A DNA stretch of 64,000 nt from Cereibacter_A sp052244495 (lineage in GTDB: Bacteria > Pseudomonadota > Alphaproteobacteria > Rhodobacterales > Rhodobacteraceae), in NCBI GenBank assembly GCA_052244495.1, contig JBQPXH010000001.1. One strand, given 5' to 3'. The number at the start of each line of letters is the position of its first letter. The stretch's first letter is position 1. A program made the translations under genes and the position numbers. The notes under the pieces are model-generated. The model searched no databases, had not been told where the DNA came from, and saw only the letters and a program-made list of their open reading frames with translations. Of the stretch, positions 23,942-31,849 are shown in pieces.

Positions 23942-25699
23942 TCATAAACCGGCCTGTGACGCCCCGTATCCTCTGGGCCGTCGCAGAACGCGGGTCAGCT
24001 CTGCAACGATGCGGTCGGGCGTCACGGGCTTGGCGACATATCCCGTCAGGCCCGCCTCGAGATAGAATGCGCGCTGCTCGTCCGTCGCATCGGCGGTCAT
24101 CGCCACGACCGGCAGGCTGCCCGCCGGACCGGCCAATGCCCGGATCCGCCTGAAGGTCTCGAGCCCGTCCATCTCGGGCATGTTCATGTCGAGGAGAACG
24201 AGATCCACCGCTTCACGCTCGAGCGTCGATAGCGCATCGGTGCCGCTCTGGGCCTCGATGGTGCGCATACCGAAGAGCTGCAAGTAGGCCGCCGCCACCA
24301 GCCGGTTCGTCGCGATGTCGTCCACCACCAGGACGACACGACCCGCCAGGCCATTCTCTGCCCGCGCCGGCAGGGGGGCCGCGTCGGTCACCTCGACGGG
24401 CTGCACCTCGATCGTCAGCACGAACCGGGCACCCGGCCCGTTCTGCGGCAGAAGCTGCAGGTCGCCGCCCATCTGCCGGGCGAGCGAGCGGCTGATCGAC
24501 AGCCCCAGCCCGTTGCCGGGCGTCCCGGTCGCCGACCGGGCCGATCCGCCCACGCGGACGAACGGCTCGAAGATGACCGCAGCGTCTTCCGCGGGGATGC
24601 CCTCGCCGGTGTCGCTGACCTCGACCCGCAGGATCGGCTTCACTGCCGCGCCCTCCATGCGCGCCTCGACCCGGATCCGGCCGCTTCTCGTGAATTTCAG
24701 CGCATTCGAAAGCAGGTTCGACAGGCATTGCCGCAGCCGCTGCGGATCGAGGCGCGCGCGGGCCGGAAGCTCGCCCACGACGAGTTGCAGCGTCACGCCC
24801 GTCTCCTCGATGAGGGGGCGGAAGAGTTCGACGCTCGAGGTGATCTCGTCGCGCGGGTGGACCGTCCGGGGACGGATCGGCATGCGCCCCTGCTGCACGG
24901 CGGACATGTCGAGGATGTCGTCCAGGATGGTCGAGAGTCCCTCGGCCGACCGGATCAGGACGCCCAGCCGCTCGCGGCTGACGGGATCGGTCGCGCGGCG
25001 CAGTTCGGCATGGCCGATGCCGAGGATCGCGTTGAGCGGCGTGCGCAACTCGTGGCTCATCTGCGCGAGGAACCGGTCCTTGGTGGCATTGGCCGCGACA
25101 GCTTCGGCGCGCCCTTCGCTCGACTCGCGATGCAGCCGGTTCGTGGTGAGGATGGCGGCCAGCGAATAGGAAAGCGCCACCATCGCGCAGACGGTGGTAA
25201 GGGCAAGCGCCGGAAAGTCGTGCCGGGGCAGCCAGTAGAGCGTGTTCGACGACAGGGCGAGGAGCGCGATGGCCGAGGCGCCGGCCAGCCCCATTGGCAG
25301 ATGGATCGAGCGGACCGTCGCGATATGGAGCATCGAGCAGACCATGATCCCGACGGCGAAGGCCTTCACGAAGGGGTCCTCGACATGCCACATCAGCGCG
25401 GGCGGCACCACGAAGGAGCCTTCCAGCAGGAAGGCGGAGGCGATGTAGAACGCGTGTCTGCCCGGCTCGCGGATGCGCGCGGGTTCCGCATCGATCCGGT
25501 TGACGACCAGTTCGCCAAGGGCCGTGGCGAGGGTGCAGGTCCAGACGACCCAGGCAGGCAGGAAGAGGAACGAGACCGCGAAGACGAGCGCCATGGCCGG
25601 AAAGCGCACCGGCGCCTCGCGCCGCAGGACCGCCGCCTGACGCTGGATCTCCTGCTCGAGTTCGACGGAGGAGAGGGTCTTCAGCCAGTTCAGGCGCAT
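23942..25699 (-). CDS. Hybrid sensor histidine kinase with C-terminal receiver
   Basis: This 585-residue inner-membrane protein has about five or six membrane helices in residues 32-187 (a MASE-like sensor without a periplasmic domain). The dimerisation domain has the phospho-acceptor His216 in AQMSHELRTPLNAILG. The ATPase domain has LSNLLSNALKFT, VSDTGEGIPAEDAA and PGNGLGLSISRSLARQMGG. The receiver has VVDDIATNRL, phospho-acceptor Asp504 in LLDMNMPEMDG and Lys in YVAKPVTP. No HPt or response-regulator gene adjoins. The next gene downstream on the other strand is cbiZ (convergent). Confidence 0.92.
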   Translation of the reverse strand: MRLNWLKTLSSVELEQEIQRQAAVLRREAPVRFPAMALVFAVSFLFLPAWVVWTCTLATALGELVVNRIDAEPARIREPGRHAFYIASAFLLEGSFVVPPALMWHVEDPFVKAFAVGIMVCSMLHIATVRSIHLPMGLAGASAIALLALSSNTLYWLPRHDFPALALTTVCAMVALSYSLAAILTTNRLHRESSEGRAEAVAANATKDRFLAQMSHELRTPLNAILGIGHAELRRATDPVSRERLGVLIRSAEGLSTILDDILDMSAVQQGRMPIRPRTVHPRDEITSSVELFRPLIEETGVTLQLVVGELPARARLDPQRLRQCLSNLLSNALKFTRSGRIRVEARMEGAAVKPILRVEVSDTGEGIPAEDAAVIFEPFVRVGGSARSATGTPGNGLGLSISRSLARQMGGDLQLLPQNGPGARFVLTIEVQPVEVTDAAPLPARAENGLAGRVVLVVDDIATNRLVAAAYLQLFGMRTIEAQSGTDALSTLEREAVDLVLLDMNMPEMDGLETFRRIRALAGPAGSLPVVAMTADATDEQRAFYLEAGLTGYVAKPVTPDRIVAELTRVLRRPRGYGASQAGL

Positions 25700-25748
25700 C
25701 CTTGTCTCCGACCGGGGGAGGGTCGGGGCCGACCGGCCCCGGCCGGCG

Positions 25749-26075
25749 TCAGGGTGTGGCGGGTGCGATCCGCACCTCGGTCCGGAAGCGGCCGTCGGGT
25801 TCGTAGATCAGGATCCGTCCGTCCTCCGTCACCACGCCGAGCCAGTCGCGGCCTCGGGTAAAGGCTTCGACGCGGGTGCCCTCGGGAAGCGCAAGCTCCT
25901 CTGGAAGCGCGGGAGGCGGCGCAGAGAAGCTGGACGGCATCCGGATGACAATCACCGCGACGACAGTTATGACGCCTCCGATCATGGTGAGCGTCAGGAC
26001 GATGACGAGCCATTTGAGAAACCTGAGGCTGGGCGGAAGTCGCCCTTCCGGTGCCGGAGCCTGCTGCATGGCCAT
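25749..26075 (-). CDS. DUF6476-type small membrane protein
   Basis: This 108-residue protein has one membrane helix (WLVIVLTLTMIGGVITVVAVIVI, about residues 25-47) and a C-terminal beta-rich part with TRGRDWLGVVTEDGRILIYE. It resembles DUF6476, a Rhodobacterales family of unknown function, by remembered pattern only. Start codons at 26075 (ATG) and 26069 (ATG) are both possible; the first overlaps the opposite-strand start of the RluD-family gene in CATGGCCAT. The next gene on the same strand is the hybrid kinase, 49 bp beyond its stop. Confidence 0.75.
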   Translation of the reverse strand: MAMQQAPAPEGRLPPSLRFLKWLVIVLTLTMIGGVITVVAVIVIRMPSSFSAPPPALPEELALPEGTRVEAFTRGRDWLGVVTEDGRILIYEPDGRFRTEVRIAPATP

Positions 26076-27117
26076 CCTTCCGCCCCACGGGGGCACACTG
26101 AGCATCACGATCGGGGAGGACCCCCCCGACCGCCTTGATAAGGCCCTCGCGCGCGAGGCGCCAGAGGAGGCCGCGCTGTCGCGCTCGCGGCTGATGAAGC
26201 TGATCGCCGAGGGCGCCGTCCTCCGCGATGGCGTGGCCGTGACCGATCCCAAGGCGAAGGTCGCCGAGGGAGAGGTCTATGAGGTTGCGGCAGGCGTGGC
26301 GGCCGAGATCGAGGCGCTGCCGGAGGCGATCCCGCTCTCGGTCGTCTGGGAGGATGCCGATCTCGTCGTCATCGACAAGCCGGTGGGCATGGTGGTCCAT
26401 CCGGCGCCGGGGCAGTGGACCGGCACCCTCGTCAATGCGCTGCTCCATCATTGCGGCGAGAGCCTCTCGGGGATCGGCGGCGAGAAGCGTCCCGGGATCG
26501 TTCACCGCATCGACAAGGACACGTCGGGCCTTCTCGTGGTGGCCAAGACGGACCGCGCCCATCAGGGGCTTGCGGCGCAGTTCGAGGCCCATACCGTCGA
26601 GCGGCGGTATCTGGCGCTGGTCCATGGCGTGCCCGAGGCCTCGGATCCGCGTCTGCGCGGGGTGCGGGGCGTCAGCTTCGAGCCGGGAGGTGTCCTGAGG
26701 ATCGCAACGGGCCTCGCGCGGCACCGCACGGACCGGCAACGCCAGGCCGTGACCGTCGAGGGCGGGCGCCATGCGGTGACGCGCGCGCGGGTTCTGGAAC
26801 GCTATGGCACGCCAGCGGCGGCGGCGCTGGTCGAATGCCGGCTCGAGACGGGGCGGACGCACCAGATCCGGGTGCACCTGTCCCATGTCGGCCACGGGCT
26901 GATCGGCGACCAGACCTACGGGGGCCGGCGCCGCTTGTCGGCGAAGGCCGTGGGACCGGAGGCCGCCGCCGCGGCCGAAGCCTTTCTGCGCCAGGCGCTG
27001 CATGCCGCGAGCCTCGGCTTCCGCCATCCGGTGAGCGGAGAGGACCTGCACTTCGAGAGCCCGCTGCCCGCGGACATGGCCGCGTTGCTGGCGCTGCTGC
27101 CGCGGATGCAAGGGTAA
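26068..27117 (+). CDS. rluD: RluD-family 23S rRNA pseudouridine synthase
   Basis: This 349-residue enzyme converts specific uridines of 23S rRNA to pseudouridine. An S4 domain covers about residues 16-70 (DRLDKALAREAPE, SRSRLMKLIAEGAV). The catalytic Asp149 is in HRIDKDTSGLLVVAKT. Other motifs are VVIDKPVGMVVHPAPG and ECRLETGRTHQIRVHLSHVG. The ATG at 26068 has GGAG eight bases upstream. E. coli RluD makes positions 1911, 1915 and 1917; RluC-type targets cannot be excluded. Start codon overlaps the divergent gene. Confidence 0.92.
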   Translation: MAILPPHGGTLSITIGEDPPDRLDKALAREAPEEAALSRSRLMKLIAEGAVLRDGVAVTDPKAKVAEGEVYEVAAGVAAEIEALPEAIPLSVVWEDADLVVIDKPVGMVVHPAPGQWTGTLVNALLHHCGESLSGIGGEKRPGIVHRIDKDTSGLLVVAKTDRAHQGLAAQFEAHTVERRYLALVHGVPEASDPRLRGVRGVSFEPGGVLRIATGLARHRTDRQRQAVTVEGGRHAVTRARVLERYGTPAAAALVECRLETGRTHQIRVHLSHVGHGLIGDQTYGGRRRLSAKAVGPEAAAAAEAFLRQALHAASLGFRHPVSGEDLHFESPLPADMAALLALLPRMQG

Positions 27118-27171
27118 CATGGGATTACATTTCCGTGAGACGCCGCAACAATGCTGGCACAGCGACGGTTC

Positions 27172-27201
27172 CTTGAACATCTCTCGTTAAAACGTCCATG
27201 G
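27172..27201 (+). promoter_or_regulatory. Candidate RpoH-type promoter of rpoH
   Basis: CTTGAAC (27172-27178), 15 bases, then GTCCATGG (27194-27201) resembles the heat-shock consensus CTTGAAA-N11-15-CCCCATNT. The -35 is nearly perfect, the -10 keeps CCAT. It would place autoregulation of the sigma factor; a sigma-70 promoter was not recognised. Confidence 0.35.
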
Positions 27202-27280
27202 TAGCGCAATCGGTGCTGCCTCGGACGGCACGGAACGCGCGCTGTCGGCTTGCCGGCCCGGCGCCAGAGGGGGTCAACGA

Positions 27281-28177
27281 ATGAGCACTTACACCAGTCT
27301 TCCCGCTCCCAGTCCCGAGCAGGGGCTCAACCGCTACATGCAGGAAATCCGGAAGTTCCCGCTTCTGGAGCCTGAAGAGGAATTCATGCTGGCGAAGCGC
27401 TGGGTGGACCATCAGGACACGTCGGCGGCGCACAAGCTGGTCACGTCGCACCTTCGGCTCGCGGCAAAGATCGCCATGGGCTATCGCGGCTACGGGCTGC
27501 CGCAGGCCGAGGTGATCTCGGAGGCCAACGTGGGCCTCATGCAGGCGGTCAAGCGCTTCGATCCCGACAAGGGCTTCCGGCTGGCCACCTATGCGATGTG
27601 GTGGATCCGCGCCTCGATCCAGGAATACATTCTGCGGTCGTGGAGCCTCGTGAAGCTGGGCACGACCTCGGCGCAGAAGAAGCTGTTCTTCAATCTGCGG
27701 AAGGCCAAGGCCAAGGTCGGCGCACTCGAGGAGGGCGACCTGCGCCCCGAGAATGTCGCTCAGATCGCCAAGGATCTCAGCGTGTCCGAGACCGAGGTCA
27801 TCGACATGAACCGCCGTCTCTCGGCGTCGGACGCCTCGCTGAACGCGACCATCGGCTCGGACGGGGACGGGGCCACCCAGTGGCAGGACTGGCTCGAGGA
27901 CGAGGACAGCGATCAGGCGTCGGACTATGCCGAGCGTGACGAACTCGAAGCCCGGCGCGAGCTTCTGGCACAGGCCATGTCGGTGCTGAACGACCGCGAG
28001 AAGGACATCCTCGTGCAGCGGCGGCTGACCGACGATCCCGTGACGCTCGAGGAACTGTCGGACGGCTACGGTGTCAGCCGCGAACGGATCCGCCAGATCG
28101 AAGTCCGCGCCTTCGAGAAGCTTCAGGCGAAGATGCGCGATCTCGCGCGGTCGAAGGGGATGACGATCCCGGCCTGA
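27281..28177 (+). CDS. rpoH: RNA polymerase sigma factor RpoH (sigma-32)
   Basis: This 298-residue heat-shock sigma factor directs RNA polymerase to chaperone and protease promoters. Region 1.2/2.1 has NRYMQEIRKFPLLEPEEEF, region 2.3-2.4 has RLATYAMWWIRASIQEYILR, the RpoH box is the segment SAQKKLFFNLRKAKAKVGAL, and region 4.2 has VSRERIRQIEVRAFEKLQ. Length and sequence fit the RpoHI type of R. sphaeroides. AGAGGGGG precedes the ATG. An intrinsic terminator follows directly. Confidence 0.96.
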   Translation: MSTYTSLPAPSPEQGLNRYMQEIRKFPLLEPEEEFMLAKRWVDHQDTSAAHKLVTSHLRLAAKIAMGYRGYGLPQAEVISEANVGLMQAVKRFDPDKGFRLATYAMWWIRASIQEYILRSWSLVKLGTTSAQKKLFFNLRKAKAKVGALEEGDLRPENVAQIAKDLSVSETEVIDMNRRLSASDASLNATIGSDGDGATQWQDWLEDEDSDQASDYAERDELEARRELLAQAMSVLNDREKDILVQRRLTDDPVTLEELSDGYGVSRERIRQIEVRAFEKLQAKMRDLARSKGMTIPA

Positions 28178-28206
28178 GCCGGATCAAAGACCCCGCATGT
28201 TGCAAG

Positions 28207-28240
28207 AACGGCCGGGCATTTGCCCGGCCGTTTCTTCTTT
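28207..28240 (+). terminator. Rho-independent terminator of rpoH
   Basis: AACGGCCGGGCA pairs perfectly with TGCCCGGCCGTT around TT, followed by TTCTTCTTT. It is one of the clearest intrinsic terminators in the window, 30 bp after the rpoH stop. Confidence 0.9.
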
Positions 28241-28295
28241 CGGCTCCCGCTCCGCCGCCCGTGGACAATGCCGGACGGGCGTGCATCCTGTGCGC

Positions 28296-28853
28296 ATGAA
28301 GAAGATCCGGCCTTTGCTGCTTGCGCCCCTCGTCGTCCTCGTGGCCGCGCTCGTTCTGCTTGCGATGGGTCGGGAACCTGTCTGCACCTGCGGCACCATC
28401 AAATTTTGGCATGGCGAGGTCATGAGTTCGGAGAACTCGCAGCATCTCTCCGACTGGTACACGCCCTCGCATCTGCTGCACGGCATCCTCTTCTACTGGG
28501 CGCTGACGCCACTTGCCGGCCGCCTCTCGCTCGGCTGGCGGCTGGTCGTGGCGACCGTGGTCGAGGCGGCCTGGGAAATTGTCGAGAACAGCGACGCGGT
28601 GATCGAACGCTATCGCGCGGTGACGATCTCGCTCGACTACTACGGCGACTCGGTTGTCAATTCGGTGTCCGACATGGCGGCCATGATCGCGGGCTTCTGG
28701 CTCGCGCGGCTGCTTCCGGTCTGGCTTTCGGTCGCGCTGGTCATCGGCTTCGAGATCCTGACGGCCATCGTCATCCGTGACGGGCTCACCCTGAACGTTC
28801 TCATGCTGGTCTGGCCGCTGGAGGCCGTGCGGGTCTGGCAGGCCGGCGGCTGA
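28296..28853 (+). CDS. DUF2585 (UPF0314) family membrane protein
   Basis: This 185-residue inner-membrane protein of unknown function has about four or five helices. It matches DUF2585 with GREPVCTCGTIKFWHGEVMS near residue 30, then NSQHLSDWYTPSHLLHGILF, and EAAWEIVENSDAVIERYR and LDYYGDSVVNSVSDMAAM. The invariant His and acidic residues in membrane-proximal positions suggest an enzyme, but none is known. ATG at 28296 gives a basic start followed by the first helix; its ribosome binding site is weak. Confidence 0.88.
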   Translation: MKKIRPLLLAPLVVLVAALVLLAMGREPVCTCGTIKFWHGEVMSSENSQHLSDWYTPSHLLHGILFYWALTPLAGRLSLGWRLVVATVVEAAWEIVENSDAVIERYRAVTISLDYYGDSVVNSVSDMAAMIAGFWLARLLPVWLSVALVIGFEILTAIVIRDGLTLNVLMLVWPLEAVRVWQAGG

Positions 28854-28923
28854 GCCGGCGGACCTTGCCGGGCGGCCACGACAACGTCACCCACGGTCGC
28901 CGGCCTCTGAGACGGGCGCCGCT

Positions 28924-28945
28924 CGCCCCGCTTCCGAACGGGGCG
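28924..28945. terminator. Hairpin between convergent genes
   Basis: CGCCCCG pairs with CGGGGCG around an 8-base loop in the 109-bp space between the DUF2585 and methyltransferase stops. It is a candidate bidirectional terminator. Confidence 0.45.
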
Positions 28946-28962
28946 CGCTTCCTGAAGGTTCG

Positions 28963-29778
28963 TCAGTCCGGCGCGCCGAGAAGGAAGCTCACCTGCAGGC
29001 TCGAAGTCAGGCGGTTGAAGGCGGCCCGGTCCTTCAGGTCGGACGCGATCAGCCGCTCGGACAGCTTGCGCCCGAACTCGGGATGCAGAACGCCGAGGAC
29101 AAGTGCGGCCTTGCCGAGGCGGAACGGGGCCACGCATTCGATCAGATAGAAGCGCTCGGCCAGTTCGCGCTTGAGGTCCTCTGTCACGGGATGGTCGGGT
29201 CCGGTCTCGTTCCGGAACGGCCGGTCAATCGAACGCACGAGCCGCGTGACCGCCCCGCCGTCCGCCGGATCCGTTGTCACCACGCGCCCCTCGATGGCGA
29301 GTTTCTTGAGCAGCCGGTCAAGAAACGGCCCGCACTCCGCAAGCCGGTGAAGCACCGAATGCACGTAGATCACGTCATATCCGGTATCGCGGAAGGCGCC
29401 GGACATTGCGTCGGCCTCGATCAGCCGGGCGTTCTTCCGTTCTCCGAGCACGGCCTTCAGGGCCTCGAGCTTCGCCGGATCCGCCGAGACCGCGTGATAG
29501 GTGCGGGCCGTCTCGGCAAGCCAGGGGCTGAGCGGCGACCCGCCTCCGATTTCCAGGACCTTCTTGCCGGAGAGATCCCCGAGCCACTCCTTGTGCACCT
29601 CGTAAAGCTGCGCCTCCGCCTCGGGCGAGACGGCGGACAGAGCCCGCGAGCGGATCCGCCTCCACAGATCGGAGGCGACCCCCGCACCCTTCTCGAGCGC
29701 ACCCCCGAGCGGGCCTTCCCCCTGTCCCTTTGGTTTCAGCACGTCGCGCTGCTTCTGTGGCATGGCGGAATGACCCAT
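28963..29778 (-). CDS. SAM-dependent methyltransferase, class I
   Basis: This 271-residue protein has the Rossmann methyltransferase core: motif I VLEIGGGSPLSPWLAE (about residues 74-89), acidic motif II around HAVSADPAKLE, and motif IV DVIYVHSVLHRL. The N-terminal 50 residues are basic and helical. GGAG sits seven bases before ATG (MGHSAMPQKQ). The substrate is unknown. The pepF gene lies 73 bp upstream on the same strand, so cotranscription is possible. Confidence 0.82.
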   Translation of the reverse strand: MGHSAMPQKQRDVLKPKGQGEGPLGGALEKGAGVASDLWRRIRSRALSAVSPEAEAQLYEVHKEWLGDLSGKKVLEIGGGSPLSPWLAETARTYHAVSADPAKLEALKAVLGERKNARLIEADAMSGAFRDTGYDVIYVHSVLHRLAECGPFLDRLLKKLAIEGRVVTTDPADGGAVTRLVRSIDRPFRNETGPDHPVTEDLKRELAERFYLIECVAPFRLGKAALVLGVLHPEFGRKLSERLIASDLKDRAAFNRLTSSLQVSFLLGAPD

Positions 29779-29851
29779 GAAAGAACTCCAGAAAGACAAT
29801 AGCGCAGGAGCAAACTCCCGCACAGGATGCTAAAAATTGCGCCCGTTGCCG

Positions 29852-31672
29852 TCAATCGTCCATGGCTTCGAGCTCGTCGATGAAGCCTGCGATCATGCTC
29901 AGGCCCTTGTCCCAGAATTTCGGGTCGCTCGCGTCGAGACCGAAGGGGGCGAGAAGCTCCTTGTGGTGCTTCGAGCCGCCCGCCGAAAGCATCTCGAAAT
30001 ACTTCTCCTGGAAGCCCGGATTGCCCTCGGCATAGACCGCGTAGAGCGCGTTCACCAGCCCGTCGCCGAAGGCATAGGCGTAGACGTAGAAGGGCGAATG
30101 GACAAAGTGCGGGATGTAGGACCAGAAGGTCTCGTAGCCCTCCATGAACTCGAACGCGTCGCCGAGGCTTTCAGCCTGGATGCTCATCCAGAGGGCGTTG
30201 ATGTCCTCGGGCGTGAGCTCGCCCTGCCGGCGCGCCTCGTGCAGCTTGCACTCGAAGTCGTAGAAGGCGATCTGGCGCACGACCGTGTTGATCATGTCCT
30301 CGACCTTGCCCGCAAGCAGCGTCTTGCGCTCGGCCGGCGTCTTCGCCGCGTCGAGGAGCTTGCGGAAGGTGAGCATCTCGCCGAAGACGCTCGCCGTCTC
30401 GGCCAGCGTGAGCGGCGTCGAGGAGAGGAGTTCTCCCTGTCCCGCTGCCAGCACCTGATGGACGCCGTGGCCCAGTTCATGTGCGAGCGTCATGACGTCC
30501 CGCGGCTTGCCGAGATAGTTCAGCATCACATAGGGGTGGACCGTCGTCACCGTGGGATGGGCAAAGGCGCCGGGGGCCTTGCCGGGCTTGACGCCCGCAT
30601 CTATCCAGCCCTTTTCGAAGAAGGGCTGCGCGATCTCGGCCATCTTCGGCGCGAAGGCGGAATAGGCGTCGAGCACGGTTGACCGAGCCTCGTCCCAGCC
30701 CACGAGGCGCGGCGTCTCGATCGGCAGCGGCGCGTTGCGGTCCCAGACCTGGAGCTTGTCCAGACCCAGCCACTTCGCCTTGAGCCGATAGTAGCGGTGC
30801 GAGAGCTTGGGATAGGCCGCGACCACGGCATTGCGCAGCGCCTCGACGACCTCGGGCTCCACATGGTTGGCGAGATGCCGGCCGTATTGCGGCGTGGGCA
30901 TCTTGCGCCAGCGGTCGTGGATCTCCTTCTCCTTCGCGAGCGTGTTGTGGACGCGCGCGAAGAGCTTGATGTTCTTGCCGAAAACCTCGGCCAGGGCGCG
31001 GGCGGCCGCCTCGCGCCGCGGCCGCTCGGGGTCGGTCAGCAGATTGAGGGTGGATTCGAGGTTCATCTCCTCGCCCTCGAGCGTGAAGGTGAGCCCCGCC
31101 ATCGTCTCGTCGAAGAGCCGGTTCCAGGCGGCGGCGCCGACGGTCGACTCATCGTGCAGGAACCGTTCGAGCTCGTCGGAGAGCTGGTGCGGGCGCATCG
31201 CGCGCATCCGGTCGAAGACGGGCTTGTAGCGGGCAAGCGCCGCGCTCTCGGCCAGCAGGCGGTCAAGATGGGCGTCGTCCAGCCGGTTGAACTCGAGGCT
31301 GAAGAAGACGAGCGCGGTGGTGTAGTCCGTCACCTTGTCCTGCGCGTCCGCCATGAACTTGGCGCGCTCGCTGTCCATCGTGTTCTGGTAGTAGCGCAGC
31401 CCGGCGAAGGACATGAGCCGCCCGGCGGTGATGTCGATCTGCTCGTAGGCCTCGATGCAGGCCAGCAATCCCGCCGCGTCGAGATCGGCGAGCTTGCCTT
31501 CGTGGCGGGCAGCGAAGTCGGCGCAGGCGCCCTTGAGCCACTCCATGTCCCGCTTGAATTCCGGGCCATCCGGCGCGGGATAGAGGTCGCGCAGATCCCA
31601 TTCGGGCAGGTTCCCGAGGCTTCCGGCACTGGCATTGGCGTCGAAGACCGGACGGGGCAGGGGCAGGGTCAT
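29852..31672 (-). CDS. pepF: M3 family oligoendopeptidase F
   Basis: This 606-residue cytosolic zinc peptidase cleaves short peptides. The zinc motif HELGH is at residues 398-402, with the third ligand Glu in the following helix (LAETASVFGEM). Other M3B features are LYPAPDGPEF near the N-terminus and FVHSPFYVYAYAFGDGLVNA near the C-terminus. AAGGAGG sits five bases before ATG. Length is normal for PepF. The neighbour upstream is the DNA ligase gene, 177 bp away. Confidence 0.95.
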   Translation of the reverse strand: MTLPLPRPVFDANASAGSLGNLPEWDLRDLYPAPDGPEFKRDMEWLKGACADFAARHEGKLADLDAAGLLACIEAYEQIDITAGRLMSFAGLRYYQNTMDSERAKFMADAQDKVTDYTTALVFFSLEFNRLDDAHLDRLLAESAALARYKPVFDRMRAMRPHQLSDELERFLHDESTVGAAAWNRLFDETMAGLTFTLEGEEMNLESTLNLLTDPERPRREAAARALAEVFGKNIKLFARVHNTLAKEKEIHDRWRKMPTPQYGRHLANHVEPEVVEALRNAVVAAYPKLSHRYYRLKAKWLGLDKLQVWDRNAPLPIETPRLVGWDEARSTVLDAYSAFAPKMAEIAQPFFEKGWIDAGVKPGKAPGAFAHPTVTTVHPYVMLNYLGKPRDVMTLAHELGHGVHQVLAAGQGELLSSTPLTLAETASVFGEMLTFRKLLDAAKTPAERKTLLAGKVEDMINTVVRQIAFYDFECKLHEARRQGELTPEDINALWMSIQAESLGDAFEFMEGYETFWSYIPHFVHSPFYVYAYAFGDGLVNALYAVYAEGNPGFQEKYFEMLSAGGSKHHKELLAPFGLDASDPKFWDKGLSMIAGFIDELEAMDD

Positions 31673-31849
31673 GGGACCTCCTTGAATACTCTGACTGGCA
31701 AGGTGGCGCGCCGGGGCAGGAAGTTCAACCCGGAGCGGCCTGTGATGAAGGGCTTAAATCCCCGCGGGAGGGATGGGGAAGAGCGGTCCGTCTTCCTCGC
31801 GGATGCCGGTGCGGGCGGCGGGCGCGACCGCCGGGAACCGTCCAGAGGA

